Shown one piece after another: positions 31,999-42,015 of a stretch of DNA of 64,000 nucleotides. This DNA is from Chrysemys picta bellii (taxonomy: Eukaryota; Chordata; Testudines; Emydidae). The stretch is taken from contig NC_088796.1 in NCBI RefSeq assembly GCF_011386835.1, forward strand, positions 68,151,468 to 68,215,467, read 5' to 3'. Both the position numbers and the translations under genes were made by a program. Numbering within the stretch: position 1 is the stretch's first letter; every line of letters starts with the position of its first letter. The notes beneath the pieces were generated by a model. That model made no database searches and was not told the origin of the DNA. It worked only from the letters and a program-made list of their open reading frames with translations.

Positions 31999-34045
31999 TC
32001 AAATTTTGGGGAATGAGAGCCTTCTACTACTAGAGCTCTCTGCAGGGGTGGAGTGAGAGTTAGCACGGACTCTGCCGCCCCTCCTTCTTTGCACTTTGAG
32101 TGAGGTGGGTATGGGACTTGGTGGCGGGGGAGGGCGGTTAGAGTTAGACTGCAGCGGGGCTCTGTCCTCCTGCCTCCGTTCCTGCAGAACATCCACAAGG
32201 CGCCGGAGCGTGTCCGTTTGCTCCCTCAGTAGTCCAAGCAGCGTTTGAGTCGCCTGCTGGTCTTCCTGCCGCCACCTCTCCTCCCGATCCATGTTTGCTT
32301 GGTGCATTTGGGACAAGTTCTCCCGCCACTGGGTCTGCTGTGCTGCCTGGGCTCGGGAGCAGGCCATAAGCTCTGAGAACATGTCCTCCCATATCCTCTT
32401 CTTCCTACGCCTAATCTGCGCTAGCCTCTGGGAGTGTGATGCCAGGCTAGGTTGTGAGACAGTCGCAGATGTGGCTGTGGGAATGGGAAAAAGGGAGTGA
32501 ATTCCTCAGAAAGATAAATGTAGTTGTGAACAAAGAACATAGTCTTTCTCTGTGAACAAGACCATGCACAGCACCTATCACATGCGCACTCAGGACAAGG
32601 TCGAATTCTCGGCCTTCGCATTCAGTGCCTGGGGTCTTGCACAGCACATTTGAGAAGCGGGGCAGGACAACGGAATTTCTGTTGCAGGCAGACATGGTAA
32701 GACATAGACTTGTGGCAGCTTAAAACTTTAATATTAGAAATGGCCTCATTTCACATTGAAAGCAATGTCAGTCCCTGCTGCCAGCAATCCGGCAAGCAGG
32801 AACTCTGCCCCTGTCCCACCCCCTCGCGGCTGTCCCCGGGAACGATCCCTGTAGGCTGCCCCTCTCCCGCCTCCACCGCGTGGCTGCAAACCAGCGGTTA
32901 CAGTTCTGTAAAGGAACGGGCAAGCAGTCCCAACACTAACATTCCCCTACCTAATTCAAAGCAGGTCACCATGAGCGACATCACCCTCATGAGGATCTCT
33001 GACAGCGAGAAAGAGAGAATGCTCCGGGAAAGCCTCCAAAGTCCAGGGCCGTATGCCGCCCTGCTGTGCAGAGCAATGATTCCCGAGTACTTGATTGTCT
33101 CGTGGCACGGCAACGTGTCATACTACGGAGGACCCAATAAGTCCGCTCTCCCCAGGAACCTGATACATTGGCTTTCCAATTACCTCCAGGAGAGCTTCAT
33201 CGAGATGTCACAGGAGGATTTCTGCTCTATCTCCGAACATATAGACCGCATTTTACTCTAGCTGCACTAGCAGTGACAAAACAGTAGAGCGGCTTGGGCA
33301 GGACAATCATGCAAAACCGGACATTGTTAGATTTTTTTTCAATTGTTGCACTGCCCATGACTGAACCGTTAAGCGCCTAGGGCAAACTAATCATGAGAAA
33401 CCCATTTTTGTTATTGTTAATATTCCTGTTCTGTTAAAAATAAATGTTTAGATGTTTACAACACTTACTGGCTGATCCTTCCCCAGATTCTGTGTCCGGG
33501 GTAACGGCTGGGGACGGTTGGTAGGGGATCTCTGTAAGGGTGATGAAGAGATCCTGGCTGTCGGGGAAATCAGCGTTGTGAGCACTGTCGACTGCCTCGT
33601 CCTCCTCATCTCCTTCCTCATCTTCCCCGTCCGCTAACATGTCCGAGGAACTGGCCGTGGACAATATCCCATCCTCAGAGTTCACGGTCAGTGGTGGGGT
33701 AGTGGTGGCGGCCGCACCTAGGATGGAATGCAGTGCCTCGTAGAAACGGGATGTCTGGAGATGGGATCCGGAGCGTCCGTTTGCCTCTTTGGTCTTCTGG
33801 TAGCCTTGTCTCAGCTCCTTGATTTTCACGCAGCACTGCGTTGCATCCCGGCTGTATCCTCTCTCTGACATGTCTTTAGAGATCTTCTCGTAGATCTTTG
33901 CATTCCGTTTCTTGGAGCGCAGCTCAGAAAGCACGGACTCATCGCCCCACACAGCGATCAGATCCAAGACTTCCCAATCAGTCCATGCTGGGGCCCTCTT
34001 TCTATTCTGAGATTGCACGGCCATCACTGCTGGAGAGCTCTGCAT
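31999..34045 (-). CDS. Harbinger Myb/SANT-like DNA-binding protein, two exons, apparently intact
   Basis: Exon 1 is 34,045-33,469 and exon 2 is 32,474-31,999, joined by a 994-bp intron. The donor is A|GTAAGT and the acceptor is TTTCCCATTCCCACAG; the phases agree and the joined frame is 350 codons without a stop. I chose the start at MQSSPAVMAV because it directly precedes the domain; an upstream in-frame ATG exists at 34,132. Residues about 15-95 form a Myb/SANT-like (trihelix type) domain: RKRAPAWTDWEVLDLIAVWG, then KIYEKISKDM, QCCVKIKELRQGYQ. An acidic stretch follows (DGEDEEGDEEDEAVD). Exon 2 encodes a basic patch (RRRKKR) and a long glutamine/arginine-rich probable coiled coil (QANMDREERWRQEDQQATQ). 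It ends in SSSRRLSFPKI. In Harbinger systems the partner takes the transposase to the nucleus and to the subterminal sites. It is intact while the transposase is broken. Confidence 0.85.
32740..33261 (+). CDS. Third Harbinger open frame, unknown function
   Basis: The frame is open from 32,710 to the stop ending at 33,261. Candidate starts are the ATG at 32,740 and, better placed after a pyrimidine-rich acceptor-like tract (ending AAAGCAG), the ATG at 32,971 in the context GTCACCATGA. The second gives 96 codons. The product starts MSDITLMRISDSEKERMLRE and continues PGPYAALLCRAMIPEYLIVS, WHGNVSYYGGPNKSALPRNL, IHWLSNYLQESFIEMSQEDF. This looks like a compact helical protein with normal amino-acid mix. 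A poly(A) signal lies 178 bp beyond. An alternative 5' structure uses the donor ATG|GTAAGA at 32,694/32,695 spliced to 32,785 in phase. I do not recognise the family. It may be a transposon accessory protein, a captured host exon, or a chance frame. Confidence 0.5.
   Translation: MASFHIESNVSPCCQQSGKQELCPCPTPSRLSPGTIPVGCPSPASTAWLQTSGYSSVKERASSPNTNIPLPNSKQVTMSDITLMRISDSEKERMLRESLQSPGPYAALLCRAMIPEYLIVSWHGNVSYYGGPNKSALPRNLIHWLSNYLQESFIEMSQEDFCSISEHIDRILL
33439..33444 (+). terminator. Poly(A) signal after the third Harbinger frame
   Basis: AATAAA on the plus strand inside the Myb intron, followed by TGTTTAGATGTTT. Its position supports a plus-strand transcript ending there. Confidence 0.5.
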
Positions 34046-34189
34046 CGTTGCCAGTGCTGCTGAGCTCGCCACGATGTCCAGACAGGAAATGAGATTCAAA
34101 CTGGCCAGACAGGAAAAGGAATTCAAATTCAAATTTTCCCAGGGCTTTTCCTGTGTGGCTGGTCAGAGCATCCGAGCTCGTACTGCTGT

Positions 34190-34441
34190 CCAGAGCGTCA
34201 ACAGAGTGGTGCACTGTGGGATAGCTCCCGGAGCTATTAGCGTCGATTTCCATCCACACCTAGCCTAATTCAACATGGCCATGTCGAATTTAGCACTACT
34301 CCCCTCGTCGGGGAGGAGTACAGAAGTCGAATTAAAGAGACCTCTATGTCGAACTAAATAGCTTCGCGGTGTGGACGGGTGCAGGGTTAATTCGATGTAA
34401 CGGCGCTAACTTCGACATAAACGCCTAGTGTAGACCAGGCC
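34190..34441 (-). promoter_or_regulatory. Right subterminal region of the Harbinger: motif cluster and Myb gene promoter side
   Basis: It contains GGTGCACTGTGGGATAGCTC (same string type as the left end), GCGTCGATTT, ATGTCGAATT, AAGTCGAATT, ATGTCGAACT, ATTCGATGTA and CTTCGACATA before the tip. Transcription of the Myb-like gene must start between here and 34,045; no clear TATA box was seen. Confidence 0.5.
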
Positions 34442-34444
34442 TTA

Positions 34445-35147
34445 GTATTATCCCATCCAAAAAGCAGCATAAAAGAGGGAACAAGTTAAACCTGCTCAAA
34501 GCATGCTTCTCTTGCATCTTTGCCACTAGGGCCACAGCAGATACTGGTGCTCATGTGTTATCACTAGTCAATGGGAGACTGGGTACCTGCTGCAGCTACC
34601 ATATTGATCAGACTCATTTGCTACAAGAAGGTCATATTGCTTAGCATATTGATTATGCGGACTGTGGAATCTTTATGCAGCTATGATGTATGGCATCTGA
34701 TGTTCACTTTATGTAACTGGGTGTGGAATCACTGTCTCTATTACTGATTTGTCTCTGAACACATCAGATAAAATATCTGTTATGGATATTAAACCTTTTC
34801 ATTTGACTGTGCTGCTGAAGAGTTTTGACTGAATATAACCATACAGTGCATCTCGAACAATATAGGCATAAAATGAGAACTATGCATTCCACAGCTGACA
34901 ACGTTAAGTAAGTACAGCACAAATAATACTGTATTTGCAGCACTGTTAGATGTAGCACTGTTACTGCAGCACTGTTATGTAGCAGCACAAACTTTCATAC
35001 CAGAATCAACTGAACATTTGTTCTCTTGCACCTCTGCCTTATCTCAATTGTTGTAGGTTCTCTCTTTGGATTTGGGACTGCATTCTCACCATCCACTCAT
35101 CTTCCACACTTGTACTGTCTGTCAGCAGCCACTACTCTGGCAAACGA
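34445..35147. other. No gene recognised
   Basis: About 700 bp of AT-rich sequence. CTGCAGCACTGTTA-like strings near 34,930-34,985 repeat locally. No family was assigned. Confidence 0.55.
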
Positions 35148-36612
35148 AGTGTAAAAATATAATTAGGAAGGCCAAAAACGAATTTGAAGAACAGCTAGCC
35201 AAAGACTCAAAAAAGTAATAGCAAAAACTTTAAGTACATCAGAAGCAGGAAGCCTGCTACACAACCATTTTTTTTAGGTGACAAATCTGAGGAACTATCC
35301 CAGATTGAGGTGTCATTAGAGGAGATTTTGGAGCAAATTGATAAACTAAACAGTAATAAGTCACCAGGACCAGCTAGTATTCACTTAAAAGTTCTGAAGG
35401 AACTAAAATGTGAAATTGTGGAACTACTAACTGTAGTATGTAACCTGTCATTTAAATCGGCTTCTGTACAAGATGACTGGAGGATGGCTAATGTGACACC
35501 AATTTTTAAAAAAGGCTCTAGACAATTACAGGCTGGTAAGCCTACCTTCAGTACTGGGCAAACTGGCTGAAACTATAATAAAGAACAGAATTATCAGACA
35601 CATAGATTAACATGATTTTTTGGGGAAGAGTCAACATGTTTTTTGTAAAGGGAAACCATGCCTTACTAATCTACTAGAATTCTTTGAGAGGGTCAACAGA
35701 CATGTGGACAAGGGTGATCCAGTGGATATAATGTACTTAGATCTTCAGAAAGCCTTTAACAAGGTCCCTCACCAAAGGCTCTTAAGCAAAGTAAGCTGTC
35801 ATGAGATAAGAGGGAAGGTCCTTTCATGGATCAGTAAATGGTTAAAAGATAGGAAACAAAGGGTAGTAATAAATGGTCAGTTTTCAGAATGTAGAGAGGT
35901 AAATAGTGGTGTCCCCCAGGAGTCTGTAATGGGATCAGTGCTGTTCAACATATTCATAAATGATCTGGAAAAAGGGGTAAACAGTGAGGTGGCAAAATTT
36001 GCAGATGATACAAAACTACTCAAGATAGTTAAGTCCTAAGCAGACTGCAAAGAGTTACAAAAGTATCTCTCAAAACTGAGTGACTGGGCAACAAAATGGC
36101 AGATGAAATTCAATGTCATTCAATGAAAAGAGATGACTAAGGTGGGAAATATGATAGAGGTCTATAAAATCATGACTGGTGTGGAGAAAGTAAATAAGGA
36201 AGTATTATTTATTCCTTCTCATAACACAAGAACTAGGGGTCACCAAATGAAATTAATAGGCAGCAGGTTTAAAACATACAAAAGGAAGTATTTTTTCACA
36301 CAATGCACAGTCAACCTATGGAACTCTTTGACAGGGGATGTTGTGAAGGCCAAGACTATAACAGGGTTCAAAAAAGAACTAGATTAATTCATGGAGGATA
36401 GGTCCATCAATGGCTATTAGACAGGATAGGGAGGGATGGTGGCTCTAGTCTCTGTTTTCCAGAAGCTGGGAATGGGCAACAGGGAATGGATTACTTGATG
36501 ATTGCCTGTTCTGTTCATTTCCTGTGGTGCACCTGGCATAGGCTGCTGTCGGAAGACAGGATACTGGGCTAGATAGACCTTGGGTCTGACCCAGTATGGC
36601 CATTCTTATGTA
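35148..36612 (+). mobile_element. CR1 LINE, 5'-truncated and internally deleted
   Basis: It begins in the linker before reverse transcriptase (AAATATAATTAGGAAGGCCA), continues through most of the reverse transcriptase, then jumps near 36,120 to the C-terminal tail, and ends with the 3' UTR and TATGGCCATTCTTATG at 36,612. The copy is close to the one at 4,403 but lies on the opposite strand. An internal deletion and frameshifts make it dead. Confidence 0.92.
35310..36387 (+). pseudogene. CR1 ORF2 fragments (reverse transcriptase and C-terminus)
   Basis: Frame 35,310-35,570 covers LNSNKSPGPASIHLKVLKEL to NVTPIFKKGSR, then shifts. Frame 35,620-36,039 covers [59 protein letters not shown] and the catalytic FADD (KFADDTKLLKIVKS), which is intact here, then stops at TAA. 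After a deletion, 36,133-36,387 carries the C-terminal tail ([34 protein letters not shown]). Confidence 0.9.
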
Positions 36613-36779
36613 TCTCTGCAACACTTGAGACACCTTTTGTCACCTGTAAGCTAGTTGTAGGCCTTGCTGGAGCCCTGGGCATAAGTAACAGTGTGAAATA
36701 AAGGCTGTGAACCTGAGTAAGCCTGGTCTTGGCAAAATAACAATACACTAGGTATTGGCTAACACCAAGTAAGCACATG

Positions 36780-37202
36780 AACCTGAAAGGATGGTACAGG
36801 AACAGCTACAGTTCTCAAGTAATAGTGCAAACACATTCCTAGGAGAAGGTACAGTAATACACCAAACCCAAGTACAATTAGGATGGGATGACAGGACAAT
36901 GGATGGGGATGTTTTGCTTGAACTATCAGGTACAAGGATAAGGGCGGTAACTAACCATGTCAGGACTGTAATATGTAAATTGTTTTTATCAATGTATAAA
37001 AGAGGAAGTCATAGAAGGGGCACCTTTGTCCAGCCGAGGGGACAGCAGAAACTCCTGCAGCTGACTGAGCTGGTCCATTGTAATAGACCGAGATGCGTTA
37101 GTGTACCTGTAGTTCCTATGGGGCGCAGGGACCATGCTTCATCAGTAATAAACCTGGCTGTGTGCCTTCACCACTGAACTGAGCCTGTGGTTTTTCTTAA
37201 CA
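36780..37202 (+). mobile_element. Candidate solo LTR, limits uncertain
   Basis: A TATA-like TGTATAAAAG near 36,995 is followed about 150 bp later by AATAAA at about 37,147, then CTGGCTGTG and a T-rich end TTTTTCTTAACA. This is the U3-R-U5 order of an LTR. No 5-bp duplication could be matched, and the 5' limit is a guess. Confidence 0.4.
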
Positions 37203-39781
37203 AGATCTCCTGAATTAACATGCTGCACTGTCTGCTAGTGTAGCTGACATTGGAGCTCCAAACACAGTAACAAAGCTGCATTAGCAACCACATTCTTCTG
37301 TACTTAACAGCAGCTAGTACTGTAGTTATGGTTGCAGGCAATCTGCTTTTTTCTTGGTCTGAAAGAGCCACAAAAGTATTTAGCTAAATGTGGCCTTTAT
37401 CTTAAATGGAACATCCACCTTCAATACAGCCACATTCACTGTTGCAGATTTGCACAGATTTGGTGAGTCAATAGGAGACAGATTAAACATTATTGTTTTA
37501 GTATGTTTTTACATTGTTCACCTTTACTCAAGAGGAGATGATCTGCTCAAGAGGTTTTTCGCCTACCTTCCCCTCGTGACCTATCTCTTTTGCCTGCAGC
37601 CCTGTGAGCTTGTGCAGGGAGAGAGAGAGAGCTCTTAATCCCACGCAGCACATTCTCTCTCCACCATTCAGATGAAGATAGAGCCTAGTGATCTGTAAAC
37701 TCAGTGTCTGTACAGTCTTAAGATTTGTTTCAGCCTGACCCATGCAGGTACAGTGCTGCTTTCATTACAGTCAAAACCAAACTGAAAATTTAGAAAAATA
37801 GCAAGTGGCATGTCTGGGCTGGTTTAAAGCTGGTGCCAATGAGAGGAAAAATCAGGCCCCTAGTTTTTATTCTCCTTTGAAATAGGCATTAAATGACAGC
37901 TAATAAAATCTATGTTATACTGTACACGCTAATATGAAATTGTTTTTGTTTCCTTATGGATTGTACTAGTTAAAAGTGTTTGAGTGATTTTATGGCAGAG
38001 CAAAAATATTAAATATAGGTAGGTACCTGGAATGGAATGGAAGAAGGCAGGGTGGGCCAAACAATGTATGCCTTCATGAGCATCATTCTCCTCTCCAATC
38101 TGTGGGGATATCCCTGTGGAAAATAAGGCTGACATATGTTAAACTAACTTCTGAAAGTTCCCCCCCCCCGCCACATATTAAAAAGTCTCCCTACCCCACA
38201 ATTGGGAGCTGAGAAGTGTACGCAAATATTGCTGCAGCGGAAGCCATGTTGCTATGGAAGAGAAGAATCTTGGGAAACAACAAACAGGCGCCAGGCTTCT
38301 GCATAAGCATCTCTCTTTTGGGGGGGTATCTTGAGAGCCATAGGAACTTTCTATGGATCTCAGGACAATTGCAGAATTGATGGGTTTCACCCCCTCCCAG
38401 TTCCATATATGGACAAATCCTGGTCCTGTAATTAGAAGCTAAAGGAATCTTCATCAGTTCAAACTCGCAAAGTTCCCTGGCCCCTACATGGGTTTCTCCA
38501 ATATAGGGAAGGATAGGGTTCAGCCCAAGCATATGCATCAGACTTAGTTTGTATTCACGTAATCTATTTGACTTTAAAAACCTAATTCAGGGGATTTTCT
38601 TCAGCTTTACAGTAGTGTAACTAAAATCAGAATTTGGTCCTTTGTGTTAGTCTATGCTGGGTGGTCACTCATATACCTGACAGCAACTCAATAAACAGTT
38701 GAATCAAATTTTTTAGAAAAGCTTTTTCTGTTAAAATATATATGTCAGCAAGAATATGTTGACAAAGAATGCAATGCACATCAAGGAATTTATGATAAAA
38801 CAACATACTGGTGAATATTGATGAGTTTACTCTGTATCAAGTTTCCAAAACTCTTAGATTTTATGCTAAAATTTTCCTGAATAAATAGTTTTTAAAAGTA
38901 ATAATCTCATACGAACAAGCTCCTGAATAGGAGATGTGGAAACAGCAGCCATATTTCACTGGTATTTATCATGGTTGGCTTTCAGCTTACATTCAAGTTT
39001 ATTAAGAATTATTCATGGAGTCACAGTGGTATTTCATGTAGATAACAAGCTTATTTTGGAATGAACTGGGAAAATGCACTCATAATTTCCATACATAAGT
39101 TGTTATTGTTAATTTGTACTGCAACTATTAGTTAAGGCTCAGACTTTAAAAACAGAAACATAAATCCTTCATAGAGAAGGATATGCATCATAATTTGCCC
39201 TGAATATAACTTATTCGATTTTTACATGGTAGCAAAACTCAACAGGTGTGTATGTGCAATCTGCCAACGCTGAAAAAACAACTGTAGCAGCCTACCCACT
39301 GAGCTGGTAATTATTCTTGCTGTTAATCTAACCATTATGGGACAACTGTTATGTCAATAGAAAACAATCTTTCCTGCACTTCCCCTTTTCTCCCCCCCAC
39401 AGAACACACACAAAAATGCTATTAGAGAATTTCTAAGTGATAATTGTGAAACTAAATTATTATTTTTGTGATAATCTCTACAATGAATTTTGCACCAAGC
39501 AAGGTCAATATTATAAATTAATAGTTAACTTTTTGGTGGGTTATCAAAAACTTTGGTTTCCACTATGAACTTGATTCTGCTGAAACATTTGAAGTAACAA
39601 AAGCCTCACAATCCAAATAATGAATAAAATTATTTGCGTATAGTGAATAGTTGTTTTTAACTTGATCAGTGGTTTTAAAGCTCTTCCAAGCATTAAATAA
39701 ATAGTGCCATTGGAAAAATACAACACTTCTTTTGATCATATAAATGGATTGAGTCTTAATACCCCATTCTCACAGAATTAA
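37203..39781. other. No gene recognised
   Basis: About 2.6 kb of AT-rich sequence with a C run at 38,161-38,170. Short frames here (37,390-37,638; 38,191-38,538) lack domains. No repeat family was assigned. Confidence 0.5.
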
Positions 39782-39789
39782 GGTCTGTG

Positions 39790-40059
39790 CAGGAGCGGCA
39801 CCAGGGTTTTTGTCGTCCTAGGCAGCAGCACTCCTCCTCTGAGCATTCGGCGGCGGGGATCCTTCCGCTCCGCATCTTCGGGGCACTTCGGCGGCGGGTC
39901 CCGGAGCGAGTGAAGGACCCGCCGCCGAATTTCCGCCAAAGACCTGGAGTGGAAGGACCCCCGCCGCCGAATTTCCGCCGAGGACGGCAAAATGCCGCCC
40001 CCCAAATCCTGCCGCCCTATGTGACCGCCTAGGGTCACCTAGTGGAAGCGCCAGCCCTG
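39790..40059. mobile_element. hAT MITE, 270 bp, GC-rich
   Basis: A perfect 8-bp target duplication GGTCTGTG (39,782-39,789 and 40,060-40,067). Termini are CAGGAGCGGCACCAGG and (reverse complement) CAGGGCTGGCGCTTCC, related to the 5-kb hAT. The interior contains repeated CCGCCGAATTTCCGCC and its mirror image TTCGGCGGCGGG. Near the right end GACCGCCTAGGGTCACCTAG resembles the subterminal CCTAGG motifs of the hAT at 16,652. Long frames on both strands reflect the GC-rich palindromes only. Confidence 0.95.
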
Positions 40060-40067
40060 GGTCTGTG

Positions 40068-40540
40068 CCAAAGTCCATTGAGGTCAATAGAAAAATTACT
40101 TCTGATATCAGTGGGTTTTGGATCAGCCCCCTGAGGGGCCAAACGCATTCAGATTCTGGGATTCAGCAGAAACAACACCTCTAACATAAACTCAGCTGAT
40201 CATGTCTCCCAAAGCTCAGATGCTCCTCAGCCTTACTCTTTGCTCAGAGAGGTATGCCTACTCTCTTTATATGCTGGCTGGTGGCTAGGATGACTCAGCA
40301 GTAATTATCCTGATTCTTAAAGCATAATCTAAATCTAAGAGAGTCAGGGTCCCAAATCCCATTGAATTTCAATTGATTGACCTGGATGCCTAACTCCCTT
40401 TGAAAATCCTAGCTTAAATTTCTGGTGAGATTTTAAAACGGATCCTCCCATATTTACATTTGTAAATATTTACACTCATTTGTATGTGGATCCAGGATTA
40501 CTGTGCACCCAAATGTGTATGTATGAATGACATTACTTAT
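40068..40540. other. No feature recognised
   Basis: About 470 bp of ordinary sequence between the hAT MITE and an L2 3' end. Confidence 0.55.
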
Positions 40541-40652
40541 ACTGTAAGCTTTTCAGAGCAGGGACTGACTCTTTGCTATATGTCTGTACAGTACCTAGCC
40601 CAATGGGATCCTGACTTCTAGGCACTACTGTTTCACAAATAATATAACTAAT
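40541..40652 (+). mobile_element. L2-like LINE 3' end
   Basis: ACTGTAAGCTTTTCAGAGCA, GGGACTGACTCTTTGCTATA, GTACAGTACCTAGCCCAATG and GCACTACTG then AAATAATA follow the amniote L2 3'-end pattern (TGTAAGCTC...GGGCAGGGAC...CAGCGCCTAGCACAATG). About 110 bp remain. Confidence 0.7.
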
Positions 40653-40794
40653 ATTTTTTTCTATTTATATGGAGAAATACAAATTTTGCATATGCAAATT
40701 GATGTGCTAGTAAATTTTGCAGGTATTTTGAAAGTTTAGTGATATTATTGAAAAGAATTAGGAGGCTGAGAATAATTCTGAGTACTTAGAGTCT

Positions 40795-42015
40795 GGGGAC
40801 TAGAGTCATCAAAGAGGACTTATGCTCAGCATTCAAAGGCTAGTTTTGGATGGCCTGCCACCAGCCTGAGTTAGGTACCCAGGCACCCTGTACAATTCAA
40901 TGGAGAGATCTAGATGTCTAAGAATGGGATTCACAAATGTCAGCATGCTGAGCAGAGAGCTGCCTAAACTAGCCAGTAAAAATACTGAGAAGGGTGGGGA
41001 GTGTCCCCACCCCTCAAAGGGAGTGGGGACAAACCCCTCAAAGGGAGTTAGGCATGCAAGTCCATGGCAGAGGGAGGCACCTATCTCCACTTAGGATTCA
41101 CAGTTGTGAAGCCTCTCCTGGAGTTAGATTCCTATGCCAGGTTGATGCTTTATGGTAAAGACAGAGAAGGAGATAGCTCTGTGGTTAGAACACTCATCTA
41201 GGCTGTGGGAGATGCAGATTCAAAGCTCCACGCTGCCTTATGTGGAGCAGGGATTTGACCCTAGGTCTCTAACCTCCCTAGTGAGCACCCTCACCTCTAG
41301 TTTTCTTAATATCTCTGGTAGATCCTGTTCCACTGTACATGAAATACTTAAATAGTCATTGGAGCAGGAATTGGAACCTGGGTCTCCCAGGTGAGTGCCC
41401 CAGCTCCTGGGCTGTAGAGTCATTCTCTCTCTCTCTCTCTCTCTCTCTGCCCCAATGACTATTTAAGTATTTCATACAAAGTGGAACAGCTTCAATAGGA
41501 GAAATTTAGAGAAATCCACCCCAGAATATCCTATAGCTCAGTGATTAATGCATTCACCAGGAGGTGGGAGACCTTGGTTTAAGTCCTTGCGCCACATCAG
41601 GCAGAGTGGGGATTTGTACCTAGGTCCCCTCACATTGTGGTTGAGTGCTTTAACGACTGGGATATAAGTTAAGAGGTAGCACCCCTATCTCATCTGTTTT
41701 ATTCAGGGCTGAATCTGGTAGGCAACCTCTAAGCATACCTGTTGGATCAGGCCCTGCGGGCAAGATGGGGAAATGCCTAGTTTGAGGATCCCGCTGGGAC
41801 ATGAGCATTGAGTAGCTAGGCAGCATTGAAATTTACTTACACAGCAGGAATTTAGGTATCATAGGGACTTCATCTGTGGAAATTTAGGTGCCTTGGGAAC
41901 TTAGGCACTTACACGGCTAGGTGGGAGATGAGGAGGGGTTTTGAGAATCTACATTTTGGATGCAGGTGCCTAAAGTGGCAGTTAGGTACCTAAATCCCTA
42001 TCTCGATCTAGCCTT
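40795..42015. mobile_element. Old inverted-repeat element with tRNA-like units, second copy
   Basis: It shares with the 16,431-22,476 element the TTAGGTGCCTAAAGTGGCAG motif, the GGATTCACAAA phrase (about 40,928) and tRNA-like units in both orientations (CTCTGTGGTTAGAACACTCA near 41,176; GGATTTGACCCTAGGTCTC near 41,250; mirrored units near 41,370 and 41,610). The direct pair AAAGGGAGTGGGGACAAACC and AAAGGGAGTTAGGCA lies near 41,018-41,050. Boundaries are approximate. Confidence 0.45.
41424..41448 (+). repeat. (TC)n microsatellite
   Basis: About twelve TC units within the tRNA-like region. Confidence 0.9.

Larger units (their letters stand above)
32475..33468 (-). other. Intron of the Myb-like gene, containing an opposite-strand open frame
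   Basis: Predicted from donor and acceptor consensus with phase agreement: exon 1 leaves one base and exon 2 supplies two. The intron contains the plus-strand third frame and its poly(A) signal. A minus-strand frame at 32,447-32,695 runs into exon 2 but lacks a recognisable domain. Confidence 0.75.
29591..34441. mobile_element. PIF/Harbinger transposon, 4,851 bp, full length
   Basis: The 3-bp target duplication TTA (29,588-29,590 and 34,442-34,444) is the one expected for Harbinger. Termini are GGGTATGTCTACACTA and (reverse complement) GGCCTGGTCTACACTA. It holds a DDE transposase frame on plus (29,981-31,258), a two-exon Myb/SANT-like gene on minus (34,045 to 31,999) and a third plus-strand frame in the Myb intron (32,740-33,261). 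Poly(A) signals follow each. The general two-gene plan (transposase plus Myb-like partner) is known for this superfamily; the transposase is broken by two stop codons here. Confidence 0.96.
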
